A DNA stretch of 64,000 nt from Lutraria lutraria. Taxonomy: Eukaryota; Mollusca; Bivalvia; Venerida; Mactridae. The notes beneath the pieces were generated by a model that searched no databases, had not been told where the DNA came from, and worked only from the letters and a program-made list of their open reading frames with translations. Each line of letters begins with the position of its first letter. The first letter of the stretch is position 1. Below are positions 42,900 through 54,665 of the stretch, in pieces. The position numbers and the translations under genes were made by a program. The stretch covers positions 11,625,407-11,689,406 of the forward strand of contig OZ026842.1 in the NCBI GenBank assembly GCA_964023205.1. The letters are read 5' to 3'.

Positions 42900-44010
42900 T
42901 GTTTTCTATTCGATCAGTTATTTCTCAAGGAAGGAACGGTCAAATGGGATAATATATGGGTCCATTCTGTACAATTTTGGGATTATTTTGAAATCACAAT
43001 CATGCGAGGTCAAAATTACAGTAAAAAGAACCCATTCTTAAGACATATTGTGGCTTTAGGTCATCTTATAATAAATTGTTCTTTCAATTGAACCTATGAA
43101 ATAATCTTTCTTATAGTGAAATGAAACAGAAAAAATACTAATTTATTGAAGACAACATTTGCGAATAAACATGATTTTAATATCATTTAACTAATTAGTT
43201 TTGTTTTTTCATTCCACTATAATCAAACTATTTCATTCGCCATTGTTTTATATTTTCGATCCAGCAATTCATTAGTTCAGTGAGATTTATTCGTATAATA
43301 TTCTCACACACACAAAAAAATAAAACAATTAAAACTAGACAAAATTATTTTCTAGCAGTTATTATCGAAAAGATCATTTTAAAGGTCAACATTCATACAC
43401 TAATTAGATTTCCATATAAAACATGCCTGTATCAAACCAAAATTGTTTTTATTAAATTTCAATATAACTGAAAAAGAAGCTAAACGTGTTGTTAAGTTTT
43501 TCAATTCACGGATTAAAGGACCTAGCTGAAGGAAGTGTTGAACCAAGGAGTATAATTATCTGAATGTAATAATCAGCAATCAAATTCCAATTAGTTTTAG
43601 GTATATATACTGGTAATCAATCGGTAATCGGTTGTTATGTCATCTAACTTCCAGACTTTTTATCACGTCCGCCTTTGCTACTTTAAGAGAGTCCAATCTT
43701 GCCAGCTAGTAGTTTTGTATTGTAAAACAACAAAACCGCCCAAGTAAAAACACGTCTAGGCTTCATAGATATTATGAGCTACCTATGAGCCTTTACATGG
43801 AATTATTACTTCCGGGTTACCGACTAACGTCAATTATATTGATAAACTCATGTTGGGTGATTTTGATTAACACTAAAACACATTCCGCATGCGCACTTCT
43901 AATTATTTGAATGTGATCAGCATTGTCAAGTCTATAGCATTCAAACCTGAGCTCACTCTTCAAAGAGTAATCATCTTCCAGGATCTTATCAACTAATTCC
44001 TGTCGGAGAC
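42898..44010. other. non-coding, nothing recognised
   Basis: AT-rich intergenic sequence; short frames only. Confidence 0.4.
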
Positions 44011-44094
44011 ATATCGAGGGCTCAGCGCAACACTGACGTAACTTGTTCTTATTTCAATATGAGTTACGACACTGTTGCGTTGAACCCTCGATAT
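44011..44094. mobile_element. 84-bp foldback MITE
   Basis: ATATCGAGGGCTCAGCGCAA pairs with TTGCGTTGAACCCTCGATAT, with further pairing of CACTG..ACGTAACT; loop of about 18 bases. Confidence 0.82.
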
Positions 44095-44260
44095 ACATTG
44101 TTTTGAAACTTTACCCAACAGATTGCACTGAGCTTTGAACTGACAAAACGTTAGGAAATACAAATACATTAAGTTTTGATGGATTACACGAGTTAAGACA
44201 TCTCTCATTATGTAAAACATATATCTGGTCAATGTTGAGCAAGCAAAGGAATGTGCTTAC

Positions 44261-44567
44261 CATCCCAACAAGTTCCCATAGAATTATTAAGAGCGCTATC
44301 GCAGAAGTCTAGAATTGAGTTGAGTTGATCAGTGTTATTTGCGCATACCTTTATTTGGCTTGTTGCGTTAAATTCAATCGGTAAAGTGGTTGAAGTTATG
44401 AAGACGTTGTTACTGAAGCGATACTGGCTTGATCCTATTTTTGTCAAATTAAAATTCGTAATTATGTAGATCAATGATCGCATGTTTATGAGGGGATACG
44501 CCCAGGTACAATGTAGTTTCTCTTTTAAACATAAACCGAGCCCAAAGAAGCCATTCAATACATACAT
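44261..44567 (-). CDS. candidate exon, extracellular-type protein, unidentified
   Basis: A 112-codon minus-strand frame whose coding-like part (LHCTWAYPLINMRSLIYI, NATSQIKVC, DFCDSALNNSMGTCW) ends at ATG|GTAAGC, a good donor. It has regularly spaced Cys, four Asn-x-Ser/Thr sites and a CxW start faintly like a CUB-type domain. The 5' splice acceptor is not certain. With the exon at 45058-45222 it may form part of one minus-strand gene. Family not established. Confidence 0.3.
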
Positions 44568-45057
44568 ATTTTATATGACCGTAAGGTATCATTTTCGCCG
44601 TACTTCGTCACATTAGAATGAAAAGCTCGTACGAAAGTACAAAAAACTCACTTTAAATACATTGTGCCTTTGCTTTTTAAGTAAGATCCATTATCCGTTG
44701 TGCTACATTACAAGCTATTATGTGTTGTAAATTTATGCTTTTACGACAACATCTCTATTATCGCATTACATAATGTATTAGTATAGCACTTAGTGTAATG
44801 TATTCTTGATATATAAGTTTGCCATTGATTCTTCCCGGCGATATTTCCCTGCTATCTACTATATCAAACACATCGCATTCCGTGACAGACTATTTCTTCA
44901 AAGGAAATCGACAGATTAATGTTCTACTTGTCTAATAGTTAAGTACAGTTTTGCCTACTTAATGAAAACTCTGTGGCTGATATTGTTTACATTGTAAGAT
45001 CGCTTTTCTAATTTGAGAGCTCTCGAGTGAAAAGGTAATGAACTTATATGAATTTGT

Positions 45058-45222
45058 TAACCCGACTTCTCCTTAAATATAAAATACGGACAGACAAGTT
45101 TGGTTCTTCTTCCAGTAACTGTCTGAGAACTTGCATCGACAAAAATAAAGCCAACATTTTCTGCATAAGCTGAATACAATGTACTAGTAACAACATTATC
45201 GATATCACGGTCCTCACCGACC
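45058..45222 (-). CDS. candidate exon upstream of the 44261 exon, unidentified
   Basis: Minus strand after the acceptor GTTAG|G reads VGEDRDIDNVVTSTLYSAYA then GFIFVDASSQTVTGRRTKL. This is coding-like and is a different frame from the longest ORF here. It continues open to TAA at 45058-45060; no strong donor lies before that, so its 3' limit is uncertain. A beta-rich, hydrophobic-alternating pattern is evident. No family recognised. Confidence 0.3.
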
Positions 45223-45299
45223 CTAACGTTTTAAACTGCAAATTTCAAAGAAAATATTTGAAACGAATCGTGCCTGCAAAGCACTAAAGTCATATCTAG

Positions 45300-45725
45300 A
45301 ATAAATAGAAAAGACAAGGTAAACGTGACTATTTTTTGGTAAAGTAAAGATAAACTTGACTAATTTTGGTAAAGTAAAGATAAACGTGACTAATTTTGGT
45401 AAAGACAAGGTAAATGTAACAACCGTTTAGTAAAGACAAGGTAAACGTGACTAATTTTGGTAAAGACAAGGTAAACGTGACTATTTTTTGGTAAAGTAAA
45501 GATAAACGTGACTATTTTTTGGTAAAGTAAAGATAGACGTAATAATTGTTTGGTAAAGTTAAGATAGACGTGATAATTGTTTGGTAAAATAAAGATAGAC
45601 GTGACTAATTGTTTGATTAAGTTCAGATAGACGTCACTAAGTTTGGTAAAGTAAAGTTAAGTGTAACAACCGTTTGGTAAAGTAAAGGCAAGCGTGACAC
45701 TTTTTTACACTATTTTTTTGGGGGT
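45300..45725. repeat. degenerate ~30-bp tandem repeat, about 13 copies
   Basis: Unit TTTGGTAAAGTAAAGATAAA with CGTGACTA, variable in spacing (about 28-34 bp). More diverged and irregular than the other arrays in the window. Confidence 0.88.
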
Positions 45726-46763
45726 AGAATAAAGGTAAATACAACTATTTTTTCTTGTCTTCGAATATTTGTCTCGTATTTTCTCTAAAATAAAAACCTG
45801 TACGATCAAGTGCGACATTAAGCATTTTTTTCAAATGTATGCCAAAAAATCTAACTGTAATGCATTTAAACGAAATTTATCAAACTCAGCACCAGACGTT
45901 TATCCTTGATGTCTGTGATATAACATGGTGCAGTGATATAGTACTAATGTAATTTATAGACGGAAAGGAAGTGACATGTAGAATGTACTGGAGACTAAGA
46001 CGGAGAAGATTTCAGAGTGTCTAGGTATATAACTCTTGGAACTAATGATTAAATATGGTTTAATGTTGGTTATAATTATCTCTCAGATGTATCACTGTAC
46101 CAAAGATTAAATTACAGGTTCCTAACGTATGTTATAATTACGCTGGCATAATTCTAAACGGAAAAGAGATTGATTCTAAATATGTAATATATTATGAGAC
46201 AATTTTGGTAATCTATATTTAGCCGACTGCCATGAATTCCGAAGAATCTCTTTAAGACTGTATATTTATCATTTATATCAACATAATTATAGTTTACGTA
46301 GACTAATAAGAAATGGAAATGTGTGCCTTAACCTAGTGGACCGTATTTTAATATGGACGATCTTATATTGACGTTATGTAGAGCCATCACACTTCTCACG
46401 GTCACCTGTGGACAGCGTCCATTTTTTAACATTTGCTTTTTTAAGAACAAAATCCATGTAATAATAATAGACCTATGAATAATGGTCAGCTGTGATGAAA
46501 TACACTATTCTGACAGTAATTCAATCTAATTTCAGCTGTAAACAGTGTCCCATCTTTTTCTTGCGTTACTTTCTGAACATCCATTTCTTACTATGAAGGC
46601 CAATACTTTCGCACAACATAGTTTGGACTTTTCTACAAAAAAAAATAATGATTAGCTGTAATAACGGATCTTAAAGAGATAACTTATGTAAAAAAAAAAA
46701 AACATAAAAAAACCCACATTGTTATGAAATGAAGAGAAAAGTATTAAACACGTTTTAGATCAG
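45726..46763. other. non-coding, nothing recognised
   Basis: AT-rich; the right end is probably the 3' UTR of the LINE fragment that follows on the minus strand. Confidence 0.35.
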
Positions 46764-47075
46764 AGATACAGGTTGTCGTCACGTAATTTAAAACATTTAT
46801 TAATGTATACCAAACGTTGTTTAGTTATCGTTTCATTTTCAGATGAGAGAAATTCGATAAATTTGGACATGCTGCATTTGGCCTTCAATAACATTTCTTG
46901 ATACATATTTTTCGAATATTTGAGTAAAATTGACATTCTAAAACAAAGTGAAATTCCTCTCCAAGAAATGTACAAAATTTACATTTCCTTTTATTTCTAA
47001 GTTTAAAAGCATCTGTAGATTTATGTCTTAGTAGGAAACGTAAGTTAATATGGAAAGATTGGTGATCCATTGTTG
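46764..47075 (-). pseudogene. LINE 3' fragment (C-terminus)
   Basis: Minus strand encodes KRKCKFCTFLGEEFHFVLEC (C-x2-C-x7-H-x4-C), QFYSNIRKICIKK, then after a frameshift FIEFLSSENETI and KCFKLRDDNLYL-stop. This matches the last ~90 residues of LINE 1. The upstream part is missing. Confidence 0.82.
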
Positions 47076-48261
47076 CAAATAATGACTAATTCTGAGAACT
47101 TTAGTAAGGAATATCTCTGTGGTTTAATACACAGCCCATCCATTGTCACTGAATGATCGATAGATACGACGGAAGCACTCGCACTCATTAGACATGGAAG
47201 ACGTTAATGATCAAACTATGTTCTTTGATATTTGACAGAAGCAATTTACTTTATTAAGAAGATAAGAACATAATGCCTTTTAAATATAACTTTAGCTTGA
47301 TTTTTATAATCTTTCTTGCTGTTCATGACAATGAACAATAGCAAAATATTCTACAAAATTACAACAGGCTGCAACAGAGCAATTTAAATGAAACGAACAA
47401 ATATCCATATCGGACGATTATCGAAGAGATAACTGAAGATTTCTACACACACTAACGTACTTAACTTACTAATGAGACGCTGTTGGCATGGAGATATAGA
47501 CGTGGCTACATGCCCAATTTTCCTAACATAAAAGAGTGTACATTAAGAATATGTCCATTAATAAGTCGTGGACATTAAAACAACTGAAAAACGGATTCCC
47601 ATTATTTTCAGAATTTATCAAAAATTCTCTGAAAGCCAAATTTCTCAGAAGACCGGACTTTTGGCCCAGTTCGGAAGGGAGACCGGTCGTCCTGTGATTT
47701 AGTGCATCTGTACTTAATGTGCGAAAATAAACACAAATAGATATTGAAATACTTTATTGTTCTACTTTTTTGTATATCCATTAATCTAAACATTGAAACA
47801 CACAGGGACCAATAATACATATGCATTAATATTGTATTTATCTACATGTCTGTGCATTAAAACATGATATTTTCATAAAACACAAATGTTTCATCTTTGA
47901 TGTGAAATTTGTTCATTTAAGTGTATACTCATATTTCCTCCATCATGTAAATTTGATGCTATATATGTTCACATATATTCAAAACACGATTAATTGTTCT
48001 TAGGAGACTGTATCACGTGTCACTTTTAATTTCATCAAGTAATGGTATACATTGTCTTTAATGTAAACATCTGTCAATAGATTCTAAAAGCAATAAATAG
48101 GATATTTGCAACACTTGACATTTAAAAGCAATGGGTAGCGAGACTTTGTAGTTTAAAAGCTGCTTTTCTAAGTCATGAAATGTTTAAGAAACGGGTCCAA
48201 AAAGCGCTAGTTGATCACATACAATCAACGTGTATTATTTTTATTTAATATATATACAGCC
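47076..48261. other. non-coding, nothing recognised
   Basis: AT-rich intergenic sequence. Confidence 0.4.
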
Positions 48262-48440
48262 AATCCTGTGTTATAAGGGACTGTCTCCGAATAAAGGCAA
48301 CCCTAAAAATAAAGGTCATTCATTCAAAAACTGTCAATTTATTAAAAAAATGATCTCAGAGTAAATTCCACCTGTCAATAAAGCTTTCAAATATTTCCCA
48401 AAGGTGACATTTGCTAACATGTTTGACTGTAATTTCAAGT
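48262..48440 (-). mobile_element. MITE of the TTTATTC family, minus copy
   Basis: Minus strand: TACAGTCAAACATGTTAGC, TTTATTGACAGGTGG, GTTGCCTTTATTCGGAGAC, same order as 23158-23338. Confidence 0.7.
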
Positions 48441-48661
48441 ACTAAGGACGTATTGATTCTACACACACGATGAATCTTTCTAAAATTCCGAGGGATATCT
48501 GTCCCTTATACGCGTATATGACTAGCAAAAATAATAGTCGAGATTCTGATTATTTGACCAGAAAATAAAGTAGGTCTCATTAATTTCTTTTCTATTTTTA
48601 AGAACATAATATTATGCATTTTTCGTGTCTTTTAAAGATACCATTAGTCGCTAAATATTTC

Positions 48662-48850
48662 AGTACACAGTGCAAACTCTCCAAAGTAACACCATTTGGG
48701 AGAAGCAAAATTATGTTGTTGGGAGATTGTTGTTCTATTGAGGTTAAATTAATAGATAAATCATGCAGTGTGTAGAAAATCATGCTGTTGTTGAAGGGAG
48801 GTTGTTGTTCAAGTGAGGGCCGCTCTGGAGAGGTTGTACTGTACAAACCA
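48662..48850 (-). mobile_element. pogo/Tigger-like MITE, complete copy
   Basis: Reverse complement begins CAGTACAACCTCTCCAGAGC and ends near GCACTGTGTACTG, flanked by TA. Matches 4755-4937 along its whole length (GCATGATTT, CTCCCAAAxGGTGTTACTTT blocks). Confidence 0.75.
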
Positions 48851-49044
48851 GTTCCTCGATTGGCTACACCATTTTGGATTTTGCTGCTTAAAATTGAAGG
48901 TCGGTGCGAAAAGAAAATGCACTTACAATGCCTTAAAATGTAGTATTTAGAAAATGAAAGGCCATTAATTTTCTTCAAACCTATAATAAAAGATTACCAA
49001 TTAATGATGAGTTTGAAAAAAATCTGAGGTATTAAGTTTAAACT

Positions 49045-49250
49045 TATTTATTTACATCGATTGCTGAACAATTTCTTACAACATGTATCAACGTATACTT
49101 TCGATGACTGCTTCCCGGATTCTGATCAGTACTCGCGCCGAAAGAAAAGATTGTGAAGGTTCCGGTCAAATTCCGCAAATGACGGGATTCGATTTCCTGA
49201 ACCTCTGGGATAGGGGTCCGACGCTCTACCCCTACACCACTAAGGTATTG
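49045..49250 (-). mobile_element. tRNA-derived SINE, family C, copy 2
   Basis: Minus strand: CTTAGTGGTGTAGGGGTAGA (A-box), GAAATCGAATCCCGTC (B-box), TTGACCGGAACCTTCACAAT, TACTGATCAGAATCCGGGAA. The tRNA-like head is better preserved than in copy 1. Confidence 0.78.
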
Positions 49251-49609
49251 ATGGCGACAATCTCAGAATGTAAGCTTTACGCGGTGATATGTAGGAGTAA
49301 AATAAAGTAAGTATATGCTGACTTCGAGTACTTCGCACGGGAGATGTTAGTTTATGATTTATTATTTTGCAACGAACTGACACAGAATGCAAAACATTTT
49401 AATTCTTCGTTTTAAAATCTAAATGCCATCATTATTCTGAACGATTAATGGAAGGGAAAATACGCTGAACAAATGAAAAGAGAGAAAGACATTGAACTCT
49501 GTATTACGAATCCAATTGGAAATTCTGCAAACTTTGCAAACGCTAGAAGACGAAGAGCAATTCTGATAAAGTAAATAGAATTGTAGGCATTTCTCGATAT
49601 TCTATTTTA
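49251..49609. other. non-coding, nothing recognised
   Basis: AT-rich intergenic sequence. Confidence 0.4.
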
Positions 49610-49712
49610 ATGACATTCTTCGTTAATCTGTTGTTTAAAGTCCCATTCAACAGCTTAAATAATTTGAGAGAGAGAGGGGAGCGAAGATACAGGAGAACCG
49701 GGTATTTATGTT
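49610..49712 (-). mobile_element. SINE 3' part (family B type)
   Basis: Minus strand: CCGGTTCTCCTGTATCTTCG, CTCCCCTCTCTC, CTGTTGAATGGGACTTTAAA, CAACAGATTAACGAAGAATG. Equivalent to 22415-22500 and 59800-59900. Confidence 0.65.
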
Positions 49713-49929
49713 CTTACACATTGTTTATAGTTCTTCCTGCTTGTGATGTATACTATAGTTGAGCTGTAGCTCGGACAAATGATAAACTCCGCCCACTGTA
49801 TAGATGTATACCTCTTTGATATCTGTATATATCAGAATATATTTAGTAAGCTTTCGAGAGTATTTGTAATTTTATAGTTCTCCAATAAAAAAACCTGTGA
49901 TTAACAAGATGGAAATATAACACTGGTTC

Positions 49930-50135
49930 TTTACCATGCTTGGCGTAAAGAACCGATAACCACCTCAACCGTTTTCCTGTGATTTTCTGTACACTGTACT
50001 GGGCCTGGTAGTTGGGATTGGGTCACTGAAAAGGCATCCTTGAAATATAGAAAGGTTTGAGCAGAGAATGGGACCCACGATCTTTCAGTTAGTAGTCCAG
50101 CGCGCCACGTGACCACCGGTTTGTCCCACACGTCC
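49930..50135 (-). mobile_element. tRNA-derived SINE, family B
   Basis: Minus strand: CACGTGGCGCGCTGGACTAC, GATCGTGGGTCCCATTCTC, TTTCAAGGATGCCTTTTCAG, CACAGGAAAACGGTTGAGG. Confidence 0.72.
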
Positions 50136-50139
50136 CAAA

Positions 50140-50869
50140 CTTTAAATAGTGGGTAGGTTTTTTTTATCATGATTATTATCATGAATTGTTAACATTATAA
50201 CACATGTGTTTGAACATAAAATGAATCTAAGGCTGATATAAAAATGTTACTTATTTTGTCAAAATGGCTAAATATATCTCGAATAGTTTTTTTAATCAGT
50301 CGGTCGAGAAACTGAACATAAACAACCTTTTTTGCGGATTGCCTTACTTAGTTATTTTCATATTGTCATTTACACAAATATAGAATCCTGTTGTTTTAGT
50401 GTAACACATGTAAAACATACATAAACTTTCATTTTATAATTGCGCATCGCTTATGGCGTTCTTTGAACTAAATGCACTTCACTTAAAACAAATTTCAAAC
50501 CAAAAGCTTTCCATTTCTGGAAACAATCAGTGTTATAGACTATAATAAAACTAGAAATGCATTAGGCTGACAAAGTGGGAAACTTCACAGTATTGTTCTA
50601 AAGCTTTATATCATGTTCAATACTTCTAGTATTTGCGAATACATATCTATAATAGGATTTTGATATTTTAATCTCTGCTAACGTATTTTTTTAAATAGAT
50701 ACATATTTAAATTCATCCCACTCAAGCGGATCAATTTGCAGTCAAGTCTTTTTCGAAACACATGTAGTATGTGTGTATTACATACCGCCATGGTTATCCC
50801 GCCAAATTTGAGTATCTAAGCTAAAGCAAATACATATTGTAGCAGCATGGTGTACATTGTACATATATA
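50140..50869. other. non-coding, nothing recognised
   Basis: AT-rich intergenic sequence. Confidence 0.4.
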
Positions 50870-50965
50870 GTATTTGTATAGGTCAATTGGCTGTCATATC
50901 AGCTCAGGTACTTACAAGCAGGAGGTCGCTGGTTTGAGTCCCCACATGAGATTCTCAGTTGACTA
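50870..50965 (+). mobile_element. tRNA-derived SINE, family E, copy 1
   Basis: TATAGTATTTGTATAGGTCAATTGGCTG (split: TATAGTATTTGT, then GTCAATTGGCTG) followed by AGCTCAGG and a B-box GGTCGCTGGTTTGAGTCCC. The same leader precedes the tRNA-like stretch at 60310. Confidence 0.5.
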
Positions 50966-52343
50966 CAAAACTGTAATTACGAAAGTACTAAAATCTACGT
51001 AAATGTTTTAAAATGTTACTTTCTAGTCTATATGGTTTTAAGGTGTAAACAAAACATGTTTCTGATTACTAGATCTGCCCTTAATTTCTCCCACACCTAT
51101 ATCTTTTTATTAGGTCTAAGATAAGTGCATATGCTGTCATACATTGTTTACCTGTCCGCACGTGTTAAAAAAACAATAGAATAAATATAAAACCTATTCA
51201 TGTAGTATTTCTATTGATTATTTAACCAGAACTATACATTGTTCACGCCTAAACTTAATTATCTATGAAAATTAATTCATGCAACTTGTCAGAAAATTTA
51301 ATTAACATAAACTGTACAAATTTGGTAGTCCTTATTGACTGGGAATTAGTACTGCCAAGCTACAAAATATCGTAGACCAGGAGACACCAGTCGAGTTATT
51401 TCACACAATTATACGAAAGGTGAGAAGACATCCATATTATCATCTTTATGCCACCAAACAAACTGGGCATACACCATCTAATTATTATACACTTTAGGAT
51501 CGAACTACTGAGAGTTGCATGATCAATAATGTATTAGATGAACCACTTAGTCTAAATTAGAGACAAAACTTCAAGTATTTCTCAAGACCGTTAGTTCATT
51601 GATTAGTCTACAGTTTTACTCTTGAAAGTCTAATGAATTGTATAACCGGTGACGGCGATAACCAATACAAACTCCCTGATGGTAATTTATAAGATTTATT
51701 TCTCTGATCAATGACATAAGTATACAATGTATACTACAGATTGTGCCTAAAGCCCCTACCACACTGGGCAGCAACGGGTTTACGACAGTTTATTTTCAAG
51801 ACTGTCGCTGGAGTTCGCAGTATATTCGGCATTATTCCCTGGTTTCGTCGGATGTCGGGTTACCATCGCGTTCTTCTCGCATACTTTTTCAACATTTGCA
51901 AAAAAGTGGCGTCATAGCCTTGAGTAACTGCAATGTCAGGTATTTATATATATACTTACATAACTATTTTAATCATTCGATATTCTGGTGTCGTAATACC
52001 AAAAACATGAGCGGGCACTTTTGTCTCTTAGTTTTTGCTGGCTGCAATATTGAAGAAGATAAAACGCGACATTACACTTTCGATTCCTTCGTGATTAGAT
52101 AGTGTAAACAGACCAAGAAGGTGATACTTAATGTTCACAAGTCGAGCATTAACACATAACATACCACTTTTGACGCCATGCGGAGATATTTGCTAATGGC
52201 ACATCCATTTACACCGACAATACTCAATTAACAGGTCTCTTAGAGAATTGCTATGTTTATAGATAGCAGAAAGTATGTTGGAGATGCTGATAGAATCACA
52301 TAAACCTTTCCTAATATCAAAATACTATAATTAAAACACTTAC
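50966..52343. other. non-coding, nothing recognised
   Basis: AT-rich; a 119-codon open frame at 51743 begins with a GC-richer patch but has no recognisable domain. Confidence 0.35.
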
Positions 52344-52472
52344 CATTAATGTGTCTTAGATTACACAAATGTTGAAGATGACCAAGAAAAAGAAAAACAC
52401 GTTTGGTAACTATTTCAAAACATTTCACCTTGCAGTTACTATGTGGTGCGCCAATCATAGTTGTCAGCAGTG
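52344..52472 (-). CDS. candidate internal exon, unidentified
   Basis: Minus-strand 129-nt segment bounded by a strong acceptor (TTGTACTTTTCAG|CA) and a strong donor (AATG|GTAAGTG). It is open in one frame, LLTTMIGAPHSNCKVKCF then TKRVFLFLGHLQHLCNL. Length is a multiple of three, so inclusion keeps phase. Three Cys; no family recognised. It may be a lncRNA exon. Confidence 0.33.
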
Positions 52473-53214
52473 CTGAAAAGTACAACAAGACACTGTCTGC
52501 TTAACAATTACATGTAGCTAATTTGACTTATATTGATTAGTACAGCTGTTTTCTTGTCGGCCATTAACCCTCTAACCTTGACCAATATTGGCAATAGATT
52601 ACAGTCATTTGGACAAATTCCATAATTTACATACCTTTCTTTTATGAAACATCTTACATACAATTAAGAGATATCAATTCTCTAATTAAAGCGTGATGTA
52701 CTCCTGTGATGTATTTTTTGTCTTCGCGATACAACGCAGTAATATTATTAGATGCATTGAAGATGCAAGTTTGTTGTTAAAGAAAAGACAAGTTACTAAT
52801 TTATGTCTCGTGTCGTTCGGTCATACTACTTATTGCTTAATTGCAAACACTGTTACACTAGCAATAAACTATTAAATTCATTTCCCAAAAATAATGCGTT
52901 ATCCGTTACCTAGCAACCAAACACTGAAAGAAAATTCATTCGTGATTCAAGTTGACTTCACTATTATCGTTGAGTTTGTCGTACAGTCATGTGGCTTCTA
53001 TTTCAAAAACATTTTCTTTTCTGTCCATTATTTAAGAATAGATAGATATGTCTTATTTGAAAATAATATTGCATGACGGCATAACATTTCACACATTACA
53101 AAAACACAATTAAATTAACCTTTCGAGGGATATGGTTATATAAAATACGTATGTACATTTCTTTACTAATACGTGTGTAGTTGTATCATTAGTTTAACAA
53201 GATTGAAATATATA
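52473..53214. other. non-coding, nothing recognised
   Basis: AT-rich intergenic sequence. Confidence 0.4.
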
Positions 53215-53295
53215 CAGTAGAACCTCTCCAGAGCGGCCCTCTGTAGAGCAACAACCTCTCTATAACAACACCTTCAAAATTTCCCTAAACATATC
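53215..53295 (+). mobile_element. pogo/Tigger-like terminal sequence, partial
   Basis: TA-CAGTAGAACCTCTCCAGAGC, then GGCCCTCTGTAGAGCAACAA, as in the starts of 4755 and the minus-strand element at 48850. GCGGACAAGCCCC and CGCGGACAGTGGACA about 160-210 bp further (53458-53508) may belong to a longer related element. Confidence 0.6.
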
Positions 53296-53759
53296 ATATA
53301 TATCTATGCATCTAAAATAAACCCCAATTATTTACTACTTTTATTTCTATCATACTCTCAGAAATATATACAGTTTAACAAGAACTAACAGACACCCGCG
53401 AACATCAGAAACCTGTCCACAACAGACGAAAAAGGCTCTTTAAATTACCACGTATATAGCGGACAAGCCCCAACCGCGGACAGTGGACATAAATATAGCC
53501 AAATCGTTTCCCGAAATGCCATTTAGACCTTCAAGAATGGATCTAAAACAAGCCTCGGGTCTTATTCAGTCAAAAGAACATTCAATTGATTATTGTAGGA
53601 ATGGAATTGCCGCAGGAATCGTAGTCTTTATACTTAGATCGCTTATCAATTAATATATAGTTTATGCAATATAATTCAGTTAATTTATTTACATACACGT
53701 TAAAACATCCTTTCTTAGTACTTTGATTGATTTCTTAATACATTACTTGGCTAGGAAGT
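53296..53759. other. non-coding, possible remains of the same DNA transposon
   Basis: See the preceding element; nothing coding is recognised. Confidence 0.35.
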
Positions 53760-53872
53760 TTGGATAGCAGACTGAAAAAGGCATCCTTGAAAAATTGTAA
53801 TGTGGAACCTTTCGTATAGTTGTCTAGCGCGTTACCACTAGGTCGCCAATCACCCCGTGCTGTAATTTACAC
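53760..53872 (-). mobile_element. tRNA-derived SINE, family B
   Basis: Minus strand: CACGGGGTGATTGGCGACC, TAGTGGTAACGCGCTAGAC, TTTTTCAAGGATGCCTTTTT. Head well preserved; B-box decayed. Confidence 0.7.
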
Positions 53873-53994
53873 GTGGCAAAAAAGCACCAAAACGGTATTG
53901 GCTTTATTTACACACCTCATCTAGACATGACGCCACAATTGTCCTTTCAATAAAGTTTCTATTTTCTGTTGGTCTGTTTATTTCAAACTTAATA

Positions 53995-54043
53995 AGAAAA
54001 AAAAGAAAAAAAGAAAAAAAAGAAAAAAAAGAAAAAAAAGAAA
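53995..54043. repeat. simple repeat, A-rich (GAAAAAAA)n
   Basis: About five 8-9 bp purine units in a row. Confidence 0.9.
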
Positions 54044-54449
54044 TATGATTTTAATTGACTTATTGACTTATTTTTCATCTCCAGGCACCACCAGGAACTT
54101 ACACCTTAAGAACACGATTTCTTTGAAACCATTGGAACAAAACCCTGGGCAGCGTTCCTGATTTTTCTACTCATAAATAACAAATCCATCCTGATAAATA
54201 TAGGACTGAAAGTTGATGCGATAAGAGTATTTAATCAATCGAAGTTCTAAGCGCTTCATTACTGTCATTAGTAGAATCGCTCTTTACGCGAATAATTATC
54301 AAACTTAGACCACGTGAATGGCTTCAATGTTATGAGTACTCAAAGGTTAATCTTTTGTACTTAATATATTCCTCAAGATTACATACACGTAAACACATGA
54401 CCTGATAAAATATGTTCAGCATATGAGTGTCGTCGCACCAACAGTCAAG

Positions 54450-54665
54450 GTCATTTGGCGATTCTTTAGCTTTAAAGATGGAGGAAGAACGCAAGCGTAC
54501 ACCTGAGTAGAATCACAGACCATCAGTTAGCAAGCTGTATATCTAAAGTCACATCTTCCTTCAACATGAAATTTATTCCCGGGTTGAATTCGAACACACA
54601 GCGGTGAGGGGCTTGTGACTACAAGTCAGAGACTATAATCTCTCTGTCACAGAGGCACAATTCGG
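54450..54665 (-). mobile_element. tRNA-derived SINE, family D
   Basis: Minus strand: CTCTGTGACAGAGAGATTA, CCCCTCACCGCTGTGTGTTC, GAATTCAACCCGGG, then GATTCTACTCAGGTGTACGC and TTCTTCCTCCATC. Confidence 0.65.

Noticed and set aside
51743..52102. 119-codon open frame
   Set aside because: No domain, no plausible splice context, low-complexity tyrosine-rich middle; probably chance.
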